Positions 1 to 6,739 of a stretch of 17,350 nt of DNA are shown here, piece after piece. Source of the DNA: Candidatus Stercoripulliclostridium merdigallinarum (GTDB lineage Bacteria > Bacillota > Clostridia > Christensenellales > DTU072). Every line of letters starts with the position of its first letter. The first letter of the stretch is position 1. The position numbers and the translations under genes were made by a program. The DNA is taken from NCBI GenBank assembly GCA_018714575.1, contig DVNF01000070.1:1-17350 (forward strand), given 5' to 3'. The notes under the pieces were generated by a model. It worked only from the letters and a program-made list of their open reading frames with translations. It was not told the DNA's origin and ran no database searches.

Positions 1-206
1 CCCGTATTCTCCACCGCAACCAATTTTAAAACGCCTTTCCATATCGTAATATCTTCGGCGCCTGCCGCTATCGGCATATAAATAAAATGTTTAGTCAACA
101 GATCGACCGCAAGATATACACCGACCCAGAAAAGCTCGAACAAAATCACCAAAACGGTAGTCTTAGGGTTCTTATATATCAATTTATCCGAAAATTTTCT
201 TTTCAT
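1..206 (-). CDS. lspA: Lipoprotein signal peptidase II, N-terminal part (cut by window edge)
   Basis: LspA is the membrane aspartyl protease that removes signal peptides from prolipoproteins after lipid is attached to the cysteine. Only the first 68 codons are present; the gene runs off the left edge and is not broken. The visible part has a lysine-rich start (MKRKFSDKLIYKN), a first membrane segment at about residues 17-34 (TVLVILFELFWVGVYLAV), the family D-x-x-TK motif as VDLLTK (residues 34-39), an extracytoplasmic loop, and VAVENT just before the edge, matching the family V-x-N-x-G signature. The catalytic aspartates lie beyond the edge. The ATG has no Shine-Dalgarno sequence but lies 6 nt after a TATAAT box. 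Lipoprotein genes at 3088 and 13909 encode possible substrates. The call rests on motif and topology and is fairly secure. Confidence 0.85.
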   Translation of the reverse strand, partial: MKRKFSDKLIYKNPKTTVLVILFELFWVGVYLAVDLLTKHFIYMPIAAGAEDITIWKGVLKLVAVENT

Positions 207-212
207 AAACCG

Positions 213-242
213 ATTATACAACAATTAAACCCTTTTTATCAA
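213..242 (-). promoter_or_regulatory. lspA promoter with leaderless geometry
   Basis: On the minus strand there is TTGATA (237-242), an 18-nt spacer and TATAAT (213-218). Exactly six bases (207-212) separate the -10 box from the lspA ATG (206-204). Transcription normally starts seven bases after the -10 box, so +1 would be the A of the ATG. No AGGAGG-like sequence lies within 15 nt of the start. Confidence 0.7.
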
Positions 243-305
243 GCGCAGAACACCAAATCGCAACCGTTTTATATGTTTTATATAAAGTTTACAACGAAAA
301 AAGCT

Positions 306-665
306 TCAACCTATTTTACAAATTATTTTGGCGTCCTTTACCGCAAACAAATACAGTCTGTCGGATATATTGACGACGTTTCCGCCCAAAGCGTTCAAGG
401 CTCCCGACATGGCGTCCAATATCCTGGTGTATTCGACAGAACCGAGTTTTGAAAATGAAACCAGAATGCTGTTTCCCATGCGAAATTCGTCTATCATCGA
501 TTCTACTTCGGACGCCGAAACGGGCGCGCTAAGCACTATTTCATTGTCTGCTTTAGCCGAAACGCGCCTGTTTGCGATTGCATATCTGTCATATTCGGAA
601 AGCGGAAGTTTTTTCCTCTTTTTTGACGGTATTTCACCTGTTTTCAGCATTTTTATATAGTTCAT
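306..665 (-). CDS. sepF: SepF-like cell division protein
   Basis: SepF polymerises on the inner membrane face and anchors FtsZ in Gram-positive bacteria. The 119-residue product has the SepF core at about 43-113: a strand (NEIVLSAP), a helix (ASEVESMIDEFRMGNSI), a second strand (ILVSFSKL), then RILDAMSGALNALGG and the final strand DRLYLFAV. The LGG pair at residues 93-95 matches the glycine region of the SepF dimer interface. It is shorter than the roughly 150 residues usual for the family. The N-terminal 40 residues are basic (KKRKK), with no long acidic linker. The gene lies 17 nt downstream of yggS, as ylmF follows ylmE in Bacillota. No good ribosome site is visible before the ATG at 665; an in-frame ATG at codon 6 is an alternative. 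Confidence 0.85.
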   Translation of the reverse strand: MNYIKMLKTGEIPSKKRKKLPLSEYDRYAIANRRVSAKADNEIVLSAPVSASEVESMIDEFRMGNSILVSFSKLGSVEYTRILDAMSGALNALGGNVVNISDRLYLFAVKDAKIICKIG

Positions 666-682
666 GTATTCTAAATTGTGCC

Positions 683-1363
683 TTATTTAATAATACTCGA
701 CGCTCCGTCGAACAGTATCCTGCCTGGTCTTAGCAGATTTGAACCGCATTTTATCGCGATAGGAAAATCTTCGCTCATGCCCATGGACAGAATATCGAAA
801 TCGGGAACGTCGCAGATGGATAAAAATGCGTCGCGTGCTTTTGAAAAACACCCTATCAATTTATCCTCGGCAATGCCTCTGGGCGCAACCGCCATAACTC
901 CGCGAAGTTTGATGTTCGGATAATCGGAAAGGCGTTTTACAAACTCGGACAGATCCTCGGCTTCGATGCCGCCTTTACTTTCTTCGGATCCCGAATTGAT
1001 TTCGATCAGGCATTGCTGCACTACCCCGCGAGCCGCGGCGACTCGCTGTATTTCGTCCGCAAGGTTTAATCTGTCCAATGATTGGATCAGTCTGACCTTT
1101 CCTATTACGTATTTTACTTTGTTGGTCTGTAGCTGACCGATTATGTCCCACGTTAAGTCGGGAGTATATTTGTCGCGGAATTCCTGTACCCTGTTTTCGC
1201 CGATCGCGTCGATCTTTCCGGTAGAAAATACCGTTGTCAGCTCCGGTACGGTGCGGAATTTGCCTGCCGCAACGATATGAATATCTCTGTTTACCGAATA
1301 GCGCGCTTTTGCCTCTGCTACTTTACCTAAAAAATCGTTCAGGTTTTCAATCAATTTTTCCAT
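683..1363 (-). CDS. yggS: YggS/YlmE family PLP-binding protein (PLP homeostasis)
   Basis: Members of the YggS/PLPBP family bind pyridoxal phosphate on a single alanine-racemase-like barrel and buffer vitamin B6 and amino acid pools; no catalytic reaction is established. The 226-residue product has the PLP lysine at K35 (VAAGKF, family AVSK), then GENRVQEF, IGQLQTNK, SLDRL, INSGSEESKGGI, LRGVMA and LSMGMSEDF in family order. Two positions differ: the usual WHFIG is WDIIG, and the C-terminal phosphate-site motif R-x-G-T is RPGR. I chose the ATG at 1363 because alignment to the family begins there; an in-frame TTG at 1390 would add nine residues. Neither start has a Shine-Dalgarno site, but a promoter lies directly upstream. 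It matches ylmE upstream of sepF in Bacillota. Confidence 0.88.
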   Translation of the reverse strand: MEKLIENLNDFLGKVAEAKARYSVNRDIHIVAAGKFRTVPELTTVFSTGKIDAIGENRVQEFRDKYTPDLTWDIIGQLQTNKVKYVIGKVRLIQSLDRLNLADEIQRVAAARGVVQQCLIEINSGSEESKGGIEAEDLSEFVKRLSDYPNIKLRGVMAVAPRGIAEDKLIGCFSKARDAFLSICDVPDFDILSMGMSEDFPIAIKCGSNLLRPGRILFDGASSIIK

Positions 1364-1369
1364 GGTTAA

Positions 1370-1398
1370 ATTATATATCTTTGAAAACAATATTTCAA
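1370..1398 (-). promoter_or_regulatory. yggS promoter with leaderless geometry
   Basis: The minus strand shows TTGAAA (1393-1398), a 17-nt spacer and a perfect TATAAT (1370-1375). Six bases separate it from the yggS ATG at 1363, so the predicted +1 is the A of the ATG, as at lspA. No ribosome site is visible. The match also argues against the TTG at 1390 as the start, since that codon lies inside the promoter spacer. Confidence 0.65.
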
Positions 1399-1429
1399 GT
1401 TTAGGTAAAATGTTATGATTTACAAAAGC

Positions 1430-2104
1430 TCAACCTCCCGTCATTACGTCGCCGTCGCCGAATGAATCGCCGGCATAATAACCTATTGCGGTGATACTGA
1501 CTTCGTATGCGGTTCGGATCTCTTCCGTGCCGTCCTCGAATCTTTTTTTATAGTCCCTGGATTGAATTCTGCCGAAAGCGTATATTTTATCCCCGACTTC
1601 CAATCCTGCCGCAAATTTGGCGTTTTTACCCCATGTGATACACGGAATGTAATCGGATTTATGATAGGCGCGGTTTACCGCTATCAATACGTCGGCTATT
1701 TCACGCTTAAAGGGCGTGATCCTGTAGACGGTAGGTTTACATACGTAACCGATCAGCTCTATTTCGTTTACGTTCATTCTTTCGGGATTTCTGATCAGTT
1801 CTTTGGTAAAGACCGACAGCACCAATTTGGAACGACCGTTTATCAGCTTATTTACGCTGCGAAATTGCCCGATAACCTCTATTTCGTCGCCTTTAAATAT
1901 GTTGCCGTAGGCGTTCAGCATTTGTTCCGAAACGGTTATCGGCACAAGGTCGATTTGTTCGGACATCCGTTTTACGGCAACGAACGTTTCGTAAAAGTTT
2001 TCTCCGTAAGCCGTGTGCGAAAAGGCTATGTCTTTTGTTACCGTGCCGCTGATCGTCACAGAATGGTTGCGGCAAACCGGGTTTTTCAGAATCGAATTGT
2101 TCAT
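1430..2104 (-). CDS. Tandem OB-fold single-stranded DNA-binding protein
   Basis: This 224-residue protein has two SSB-like OB folds in tandem. The first, about residues 14-105, includes VTISGTV, FSHTAYGENFYETFVAV, IPV-like strands and VIGQFRS. The second, about 113-210, includes IELIGYVCKPTVYR, REIADVLIAVNRAY, YIPCITWGKNAKFA, GDKIYAFGRIQSRDY and YEVSITAI, which is the more typical SSB sequence. It ends in a short Gly/Asp tail without the acidic DDxIPF tip that recruits partners in ordinary SSB. A similar two-domain protein is conserved in Clostridia and is usually annotated as SSB; its role beside the main SSB is not known to me. An AGGAG sits 6 nt before the ATG. It lies 21 nt after the deacetylase gene, suggesting co-transcription. 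Confidence 0.75.
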   Translation of the reverse strand: MNNSILKNPVCRNHSVTISGTVTKDIAFSHTAYGENFYETFVAVKRMSEQIDLVPITVSEQMLNAYGNIFKGDEIEVIGQFRSVNKLINGRSKLVLSVFTKELIRNPERMNVNEIELIGYVCKPTVYRITPFKREIADVLIAVNRAYHKSDYIPCITWGKNAKFAAGLEVGDKIYAFGRIQSRDYKKRFEDGTEEIRTAYEVSITAIGYYAGDSFGDGDVMTGG

Positions 2105-2125
2105 CCTTAACTCCTATAATTTTTC

Positions 2126-2887
2126 TTATTGATTTTGAATTTGTATGCCTTGCGAGTTGACCGTATAGTTTTCCGAATACAGCATTTCATCCAAGCGAAC
2201 TGCGGTAAGTCCCTTATTTTGAATTGACAGCAGTATCAACGGCAGCGCTTCGACGATGTGATCGGAAGCGTTGTGCATCAAAACGATGTCCCCGGGCTCC
2301 AAGTCGTTTACCACTCTTTCGGCAATTTCCGCTGCGGATAAGCCTTTCCAATCCAAAGAATCGATACTCCACTGAACGCCCTGCATTCCCTTAGATTCCA
2401 GCGTCGACATCATATTGTTGTCGTATTCTCCGAACGGCGCCCTGAAATATTTGGGCGAAGCGCCCGTTAAAGTGTTGATCTCTGCGTTTACCGCGTCGAT
2501 TTCGGCGTTCAAGTCGGCTACTTCGTTCAGGTGCTTATGCGATTCGGAGTGGTTTCCTATCAAGTGCCCTCGCGAAGCGATTTCCTTTACAAGTTCGGGG
2601 TTTTCGTCTATCCAAAAGCCCGTTAAAAAGAAAGTGCATTTAAATCCGTACTTTTCGACAGCGTCCATGATCTTTACGGTTTGATCGGCTCCCCACGCCG
2701 CGTCAAATGTCAATGCAACCTTTTTTTCCGAGGTTTGAACGGAATATACGGGAACTTTTCTGTTCTTAGCGCCGACTTCGGCAGAACCTGTTCCGAGACT
2801 GACTCCCAATATAACTGCCGTAAGTATGGCTATAATGACGATTACTGCTATCAATGTGCGTTTTTTAATAACTATCGGGATCATCAT
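2126..2887 (-). CDS. PdaB-like polysaccharide deacetylase (NodB domain), membrane anchored
   Basis: A carbohydrate esterase family 4 (NodB fold) protein, likely acting on peptidoglycan or another N-acetylated glycan outside the membrane. Residues 11-33 form one membrane anchor (TLIAVIVIIAILTAVILGV), followed by the NodB domain at about 56-235. Motifs: LTFDAAWG (D62), NHSESH (H113, H117), FRAPFGEYD (R149), SIDSLDW (D176, D179) and LMHNA (H205). In canonical enzymes motif 1 is TFDDG, where the second Asp binds the metal; here it is Ala, as in the PdaB subgroup, which reads TFDISWG. B. subtilis PdaB maintains the spore cortex; that role here is inferred. A GGAGG lies 6 nt before the first of two tandem ATG codons. 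No terminator separates it from the SSB-like gene. Confidence 0.85.
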   Translation of the reverse strand: MMIPIVIKKRTLIAVIVIIAILTAVILGVSLGTGSAEVGAKNRKVPVYSVQTSEKKVALTFDAAWGADQTVKIMDAVEKYGFKCTFFLTGFWIDENPELVKEIASRGHLIGNHSESHKHLNEVADLNAEIDAVNAEINTLTGASPKYFRAPFGEYDNNMMSTLESKGMQGVQWSIDSLDWKGLSAAEIAERVVNDLEPGDIVLMHNASDHIVEALPLILLSIQNKGLTAVRLDEMLYSENYTVNSQGIQIQNQ

Positions 2888-2981
2888 CCGCTACCTCCAT
2901 ATTAACGCCAAGGCAGTTGCGAATATTTGCGGAATATGGGTGCACTCCGCGAAAAATGCCTTTCGTGCGCTTCTATAAAAT

Positions 2982-3010
2982 ATCCTATGAAAGCAGTAGT
3001 GCGGATATGA
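2982..3010 (-). promoter_or_regulatory. Possible sporulation sigma-E-like promoter for the deacetylase gene
   Basis: No convincing sigma-A promoter is visible in 2888-3027. The minus strand has TCATATC (3004-3010), 14 nt, then CATAGGAT (2982-2989). This resembles the sigma-E class (ATA in -35; CATACAAT in -10) at six of eight -10 positions. B. subtilis pdaB is a sigma-E gene by established knowledge. The match is weak and could be chance. Confidence 0.25.
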
Positions 3011-3027
3011 GTTTAGAACAAAAATAA

Positions 3028-3045
3028 AAGCCCCTGACGGGACTT
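3028..3045 (-). terminator. Intrinsic terminator of the large lipoprotein gene
   Basis: A 7-bp stem (3028-3034 with 3039-3045, one G-T pair, loop of 4) is followed on the minus strand by CTTTTATTTTT. It lies about 42 nt after the stop of the gene ending at 3088. Confidence 0.85.
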
Positions 3046-3087
3046 AAAATTTTAATTTGTAAGTCAACAATAATTTAAAAAAGCTAT

Positions 3088-6000
3088 TTATTCTACGAAA
3101 TATTGACTTAAATAAGCGAACGCGGCGGAGGATTTATATTGGTCGGTCAAGTTGCCGCCGTACAGCGAAAGAGTATATTCGGTATCGGACGGCGCCGTAA
3201 CGGCAACAGGTTCATCCGCTGCAGCTATCAGTTCCGAACGATTTAAAAACACCGTTACGTTTTGAGTGCCGTCAAAGACGATCGCTTCGGAACCGATGTA
3301 TTTTATTTTTCCTAAATCGAAAGACGAAACGGCAGTACCTTTAAAAGCTCCGGCGCCTATGGTTTCTACATTACATATGCTGTCGGAAAAATCGGCGATT
3401 TTGTCTGAAGTACTATCGGCACTGTGAATGATCCTTTCCAATTTTAAAGCGTTACAGAAAGCGTAATCACCTATTGCGGTAAGACTGCCAAGATATCTGA
3501 AGGTCATCAGATTTTCGGCGCCGTAAAAAGCGTAATCGGCAATACCCATCGTGTGTGCGTGCAATGTGTAGGACGTATTTTCTGCCGCGGCGGGGTATGC
3601 TTCCAATATACGGTTACTTAAAACCGTCAATCTGTATAATACTCCGTATTCGTCGACCTCGAAGTACCTGTTCCCCGCAGCCACGTCAAAGCGGCGGGCG
3701 CGAGTGTTTTTAAATGCTCCTACGCCTATTTCCGTAACGAATCCCAGATCGAAATATCTGACTCCGGTAACTCCGTCAAAAGCGTAATCGTCGATTTCGG
3801 TGACTGCGCCGAAGTCAATGGTCTTTATATACTCGTTTCCGGAAAAGGCAAAGCGGTTTATAAATGCGACTCGGCACCCGTTTACGGAATCGGGTATGGA
3901 AACGTAAGGCGAATTACCGATATACGACAAAACTCCCAAAGTTTGATCGCCGCGGCGATAATAAATGAAGTTTTCATCGGAAATTATACCGTATTTCAGC
4001 ATTTGATATCCCGTTTCCGCATCGCCGTTCAAAGCGAACGCTATGGTATTGTAGTGAATATAGCAATCCAGTTCGGCTTCCGGATAAATCTTATGTAACA
4101 ATGTTCCCGATGTCTGCGAAACCGGCGCGACCGTAGACAGCGAATCGACGTACAGCAAATAGAAATCGAACGCAATGTCGCTTTTTACCGAAACGGCTCC
4201 GCGCAAATAACCGGAAAGCGTATAACCTTTCCATTCTTCGGAAAGCTCCGCCGCACTGCGCGACAATTCTATGTCGAACCCTGCCGCGATAAATTCGTCT
4301 TTCCTTTGAGTATAAATTTCTTCGGGCGTAACGGGTAACGTTTGTTCGGCAGAAAATTCAGCGACAATCTGTAAATCGTAATCCGGCATTCTGAATAACG
4401 CCCTACCCTCGTATTCCTCGCCGTCGGTCAAATTTTTAAATACAAGTCGGGACAGCTTATATCCGTCGTCGGGGACGATCGTCAGCATGACCTCCGAATT
4501 AACCGGGACGTTGGATTCGGAATTATAATTGGCAGATACCGTGCCGCCCTCAGTCGATGCGGAGTAGCTGATTTTTGCCGTAGACAAATTTACGATGTTA
4601 TTGGATTGACCGTTATAAGCTACCATGATCGTGGAACCGGGAATTGCCGCTTCCGACAAATTCAAAGTCACCGAAGTGTTCTCGCCCGAATATGTAATTT
4701 CTTCCAACGGAACATTGCCTTCAGACGAAACGACTTCCAAAGAAAACTGCACGGTATAAGGATCTATCTGTGAAGCAGTGGAGTTGTTTTTACGGAAGCC
4801 GTGTACGTCAATATCAAAAAATACCGTGTCGCCGTCGAAAGCCACGTATTCCGAAGGAGTTATAGTCAAATTTTGATCGTCATAGCCGTTTAAGTAATAA
4901 ATCGCTCCGAATTCAGCCGTTATCGTCACGTCCGAATCGGGCATTACGAAAGCGTTGTCAAACACTTGAACGCTTTCGCCGTTAGCGGTAACTTCAACGG
5001 ACCTGAGATCGTATCCCGAAACAGCGTTATAATCTATTTCCACCGCTTCTCCGCATTTTGCGGTGTCCGAAACTATAATTTCTCCGTTACCCTCCGCCTC
5101 AACGGTTACAGAGCGGTCTTCGGCAGGATAGGTATCGACATCGATACAAACTTCAGCTTCCGACATAACGAACATGTATTCGTATATATCGGTCGCTGTA
5201 AACGGTATTTGCTCGTTCTCTGAATAAACGCTTATTCTTACGGCATAGCCGTCGTCCGGGGAAACCGAAAATTTTATTACTTCGCCTTCTATTCCACGGT
5301 CATCCGAAAGGTAAACCTCGGCGTTTTCGTCGCCCGTAACCGTTATAGGATAGCCGGTAAAGCGGAAATCAACGCTGACAAAGGCTTTGGACGGAGGCAT
5401 AAAGAAGTAGTATTCGTCACCTATATTTTCAAAATAAGTGCCGTTTACGACAATGCCTTGAGCCATATATCCCGCTGCGGGAGTTATATTCAAAACCACC
5501 TTTTCCCCTGCCGCAAACTTTGTTTTATCGGAAACCGTTTGAACTGTGCCCATGCCATCGCAGTCGGCAAACTCCAATTCGTATCTGTCGATATTTACAA
5601 AGCCGTCGGGGACAAAGGAAGCGGTCATCGTGACGTCTCCTTCGGGCATCACGAAAAAGCCGTCGTGGCTGATTTCCGATCTGTCGCCGCAGTTAACGTA
5701 AACTCCTGTCAGTAAAAAGCCCTCGTCGGGAACGACGTAATAATATATATATTCGCCTGCGGCGGCAGAATCTTTTCCGACGACGATTTCACCGCCTTCG
5801 GATTTGACGACGTTTATTTCAAACTTGGTGGAATAATCGATCGCTTCGAACAGCCCCGTTACGACTACATTGGCGTTGGGCATCGTAAACGTACCGTTTT
5901 TAACTTCCACGGGTGTAGTTATGCCGTTAACCACATAGCTGACTTCTGCGCCGATCGAGCGGTAACCGTAATCGGGGATAAACGAAAAGGAAACCGTATC

Positions 6001-6627
6001 GCCGAATCTGGCAGTATCCTGGGACAATAAAACCGTGCCGTTTAACGTACTGTCCGAAACGGTTATGTTTTTGGACGCATAATCGAATACAGCGTAAACG
6101 GTGACCGGTTCCGCCGGCATCGAAAAAACATATATTCCGTCGACTCCGGGAACGGAGATGTTTTGCGTTTTACCTACAGCGGTAACGGAGATACATTCAA
6201 AGCCGCTAAGCGGAGTTACTTTTAACCTGATTTCGGTGCCCATCGGGGCGCGAGAATCGGTTATATCCGGCATAGACAAAGTTACGGTCCCGCCGTCGGC
6301 AGGCGCGATAGTTATCAAATGGGGATAGGTTTCTACAGATTCCCAACCGGCAAATAAAGTCATGTTGGAGGTCGCGTGAAACCTGTCCAGCAACAAAGGT
6401 CTGGTACATTCCGAATCGTTGAACCAACCCAGGAATACATAGCCGTCTTTTGTGGGCGGAGGCGGTAGCGTCAAAGAATCGCCGGCATCCAAAACGATAT
6501 TGCCGACGTCGGTGCCACCGTTAGAATTAAATGAAATTATAAACTTGGTGCCCCTGGCGGTAGTGCATCCTACGGCAATCAATGCCACGAATGTCAATAC
6601 CAACAGCGCAATAAGTATTTTCCGCAT
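3088..6627 (-). CDS. Large modular surface lipoprotein: InlB-type repeats plus BspA leucine-rich repeats
   Basis: A predicted outer-face lipoprotein of about 1,180 residues (numbered here from the GTG at 6636). A signal peptide ends in the lipobox IAVGC, with lipidated C24. Residues 31-98 form one InlB/Flg_new repeat (SFNSNGGT to LFAGW). Seven divergent repeats follow, each closing on a variant of F-x-MP-x-x-x-V-x-x-x-A-x-F, at about 105-185, 188-265, 272-343, 351-427, 428-503, 508-577 and 690-770. An Ig-like segment of about 110 residues lies before the seventh. The C-terminal part (about 920-1150) has BspA/LRR_5 repeats (IDDYAF, IGVGAF, IADYAF, IGDYAF, IGAGAF). Such proteins commonly mediate adhesion; the ligand is unknown. 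No sortase motif is seen. I prefer the ATG at 6627 because GGTGA lies 5 nt upstream. Confidence 0.85.
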   Translation of the reverse strand: MRKILIALLVLTFVALIAVGCTTARGTKFIISFNSNGGTDVGNIVLDAGDSLTLPPPPTKDGYVFLGWFNDSECTRPLLLDRFHATSNMTLFAGWESVETYPHLITIAPADGGTVTLSMPDITDSRAPMGTEIRLKVTPLSGFECISVTAVGKTQNISVPGVDGIYVFSMPAEPVTVYAVFDYASKNITVSDSTLNGTVLLSQDTARFGDTVSFSFIPDYGYRSIGAEVSYVVNGITTPVEVKNGTFTMPNANVVVTGLFEAIDYSTKFEINVVKSEGGEIVVGKDSAAAGEYIYYYVVPDEGFLLTGVYVNCGDRSEISHDGFFVMPEGDVTMTASFVPDGFVNIDRYELEFADCDGMGTVQTVSDKTKFAAGEKVVLNITPAAGYMAQGIVVNGTYFENIGDEYYFFMPPSKAFVSVDFRFTGYPITVTGDENAEVYLSDDRGIEGEVIKFSVSPDDGYAVRISVYSENEQIPFTATDIYEYMFVMSEAEVCIDVDTYPAEDRSVTVEAEGNGEIIVSDTAKCGEAVEIDYNAVSGYDLRSVEVTANGESVQVFDNAFVMPDSDVTITAEFGAIYYLNGYDDQNLTITPSEYVAFDGDTVFFDIDVHGFRKNNSTASQIDPYTVQFSLEVVSSEGNVPLEEITYSGENTSVTLNLSEAAIPGSTIMVAYNGQSNNIVNLSTAKISYSASTEGGTVSANYNSESNVPVNSEVMLTIVPDDGYKLSRLVFKNLTDGEEYEGRALFRMPDYDLQIVAEFSAEQTLPVTPEEIYTQRKDEFIAAGFDIELSRSAAELSEEWKGYTLSGYLRGAVSVKSDIAFDFYLLYVDSLSTVAPVSQTSGTLLHKIYPEAELDCYIHYNTIAFALNGDAETGYQMLKYGIISDENFIYYRRGDQTLGVLSYIGNSPYVSIPDSVNGCRVAFINRFAFSGNEYIKTIDFGAVTEIDDYAFDGVTGVRYFDLGFVTEIGVGAFKNTRARRFDVAAGNRYFEVDEYGVLYRLTVLSNRILEAYPAAAENTSYTLHAHTMGIADYAFYGAENLMTFRYLGSLTAIGDYAFCNALKLERIIHSADSTSDKIADFSDSICNVETIGAGAFKGTAVSSFDLGKIKYIGSEAIVFDGTQNVTVFLNRSELIAAADEPVAVTAPSDTEYTLSLYGGNLTDQYKSSAAFAYLSQYFVE

Positions 6628-6645
6628 CAATTTCACCCATTTAAA

Positions 6646-6674
6646 ATTTTATATTGCGCGTATATAAAAGTCAA
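6646..6674 (-). promoter_or_regulatory. Promoter of the large lipoprotein gene
   Basis: The minus strand shows TTGACT (6669-6674), a 17-nt spacer and TAAAAT (6646-6651). Transcription would start near 6639, only a few bases upstream of the GTG at 6636 and about 12 nt before the preferred ATG at 6627. This leaves room for a minimal leader containing the GGTGA site. I see no terminator between the exonuclease stop (6740) and this promoter, so read-through is also possible. Confidence 0.75.
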
Positions 6675-6739
6675 TAATTAGGTCAGATCGTTCACCGAAT
6701 TTTCAATTTTGATTAACTTACTTGGGAAAAAATGACGCT

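Noticed and set aside
1364..1390. TTG start at 1390 for yggS
   Set aside because: It has no ribosome site, lies in the promoter spacer, and the family alignment starts at the ATG at 1363.
2888..3027. Imperfect CGAAA/TTTCG hairpin in the deacetylase leader (about 2941-2971) as a riboswitch
   Set aside because: The stem is short and interrupted, and no known riboswitch core is recognisable.
6641..6739. Missing PolC polymerase domain in another frame after the exonuclease (frameshift idea)
   Set aside because: Only about 100 bases separate the stop from the lipoprotein gene, and they hold a promoter; no PHP or polymerase motif is seen on either strand nearby.
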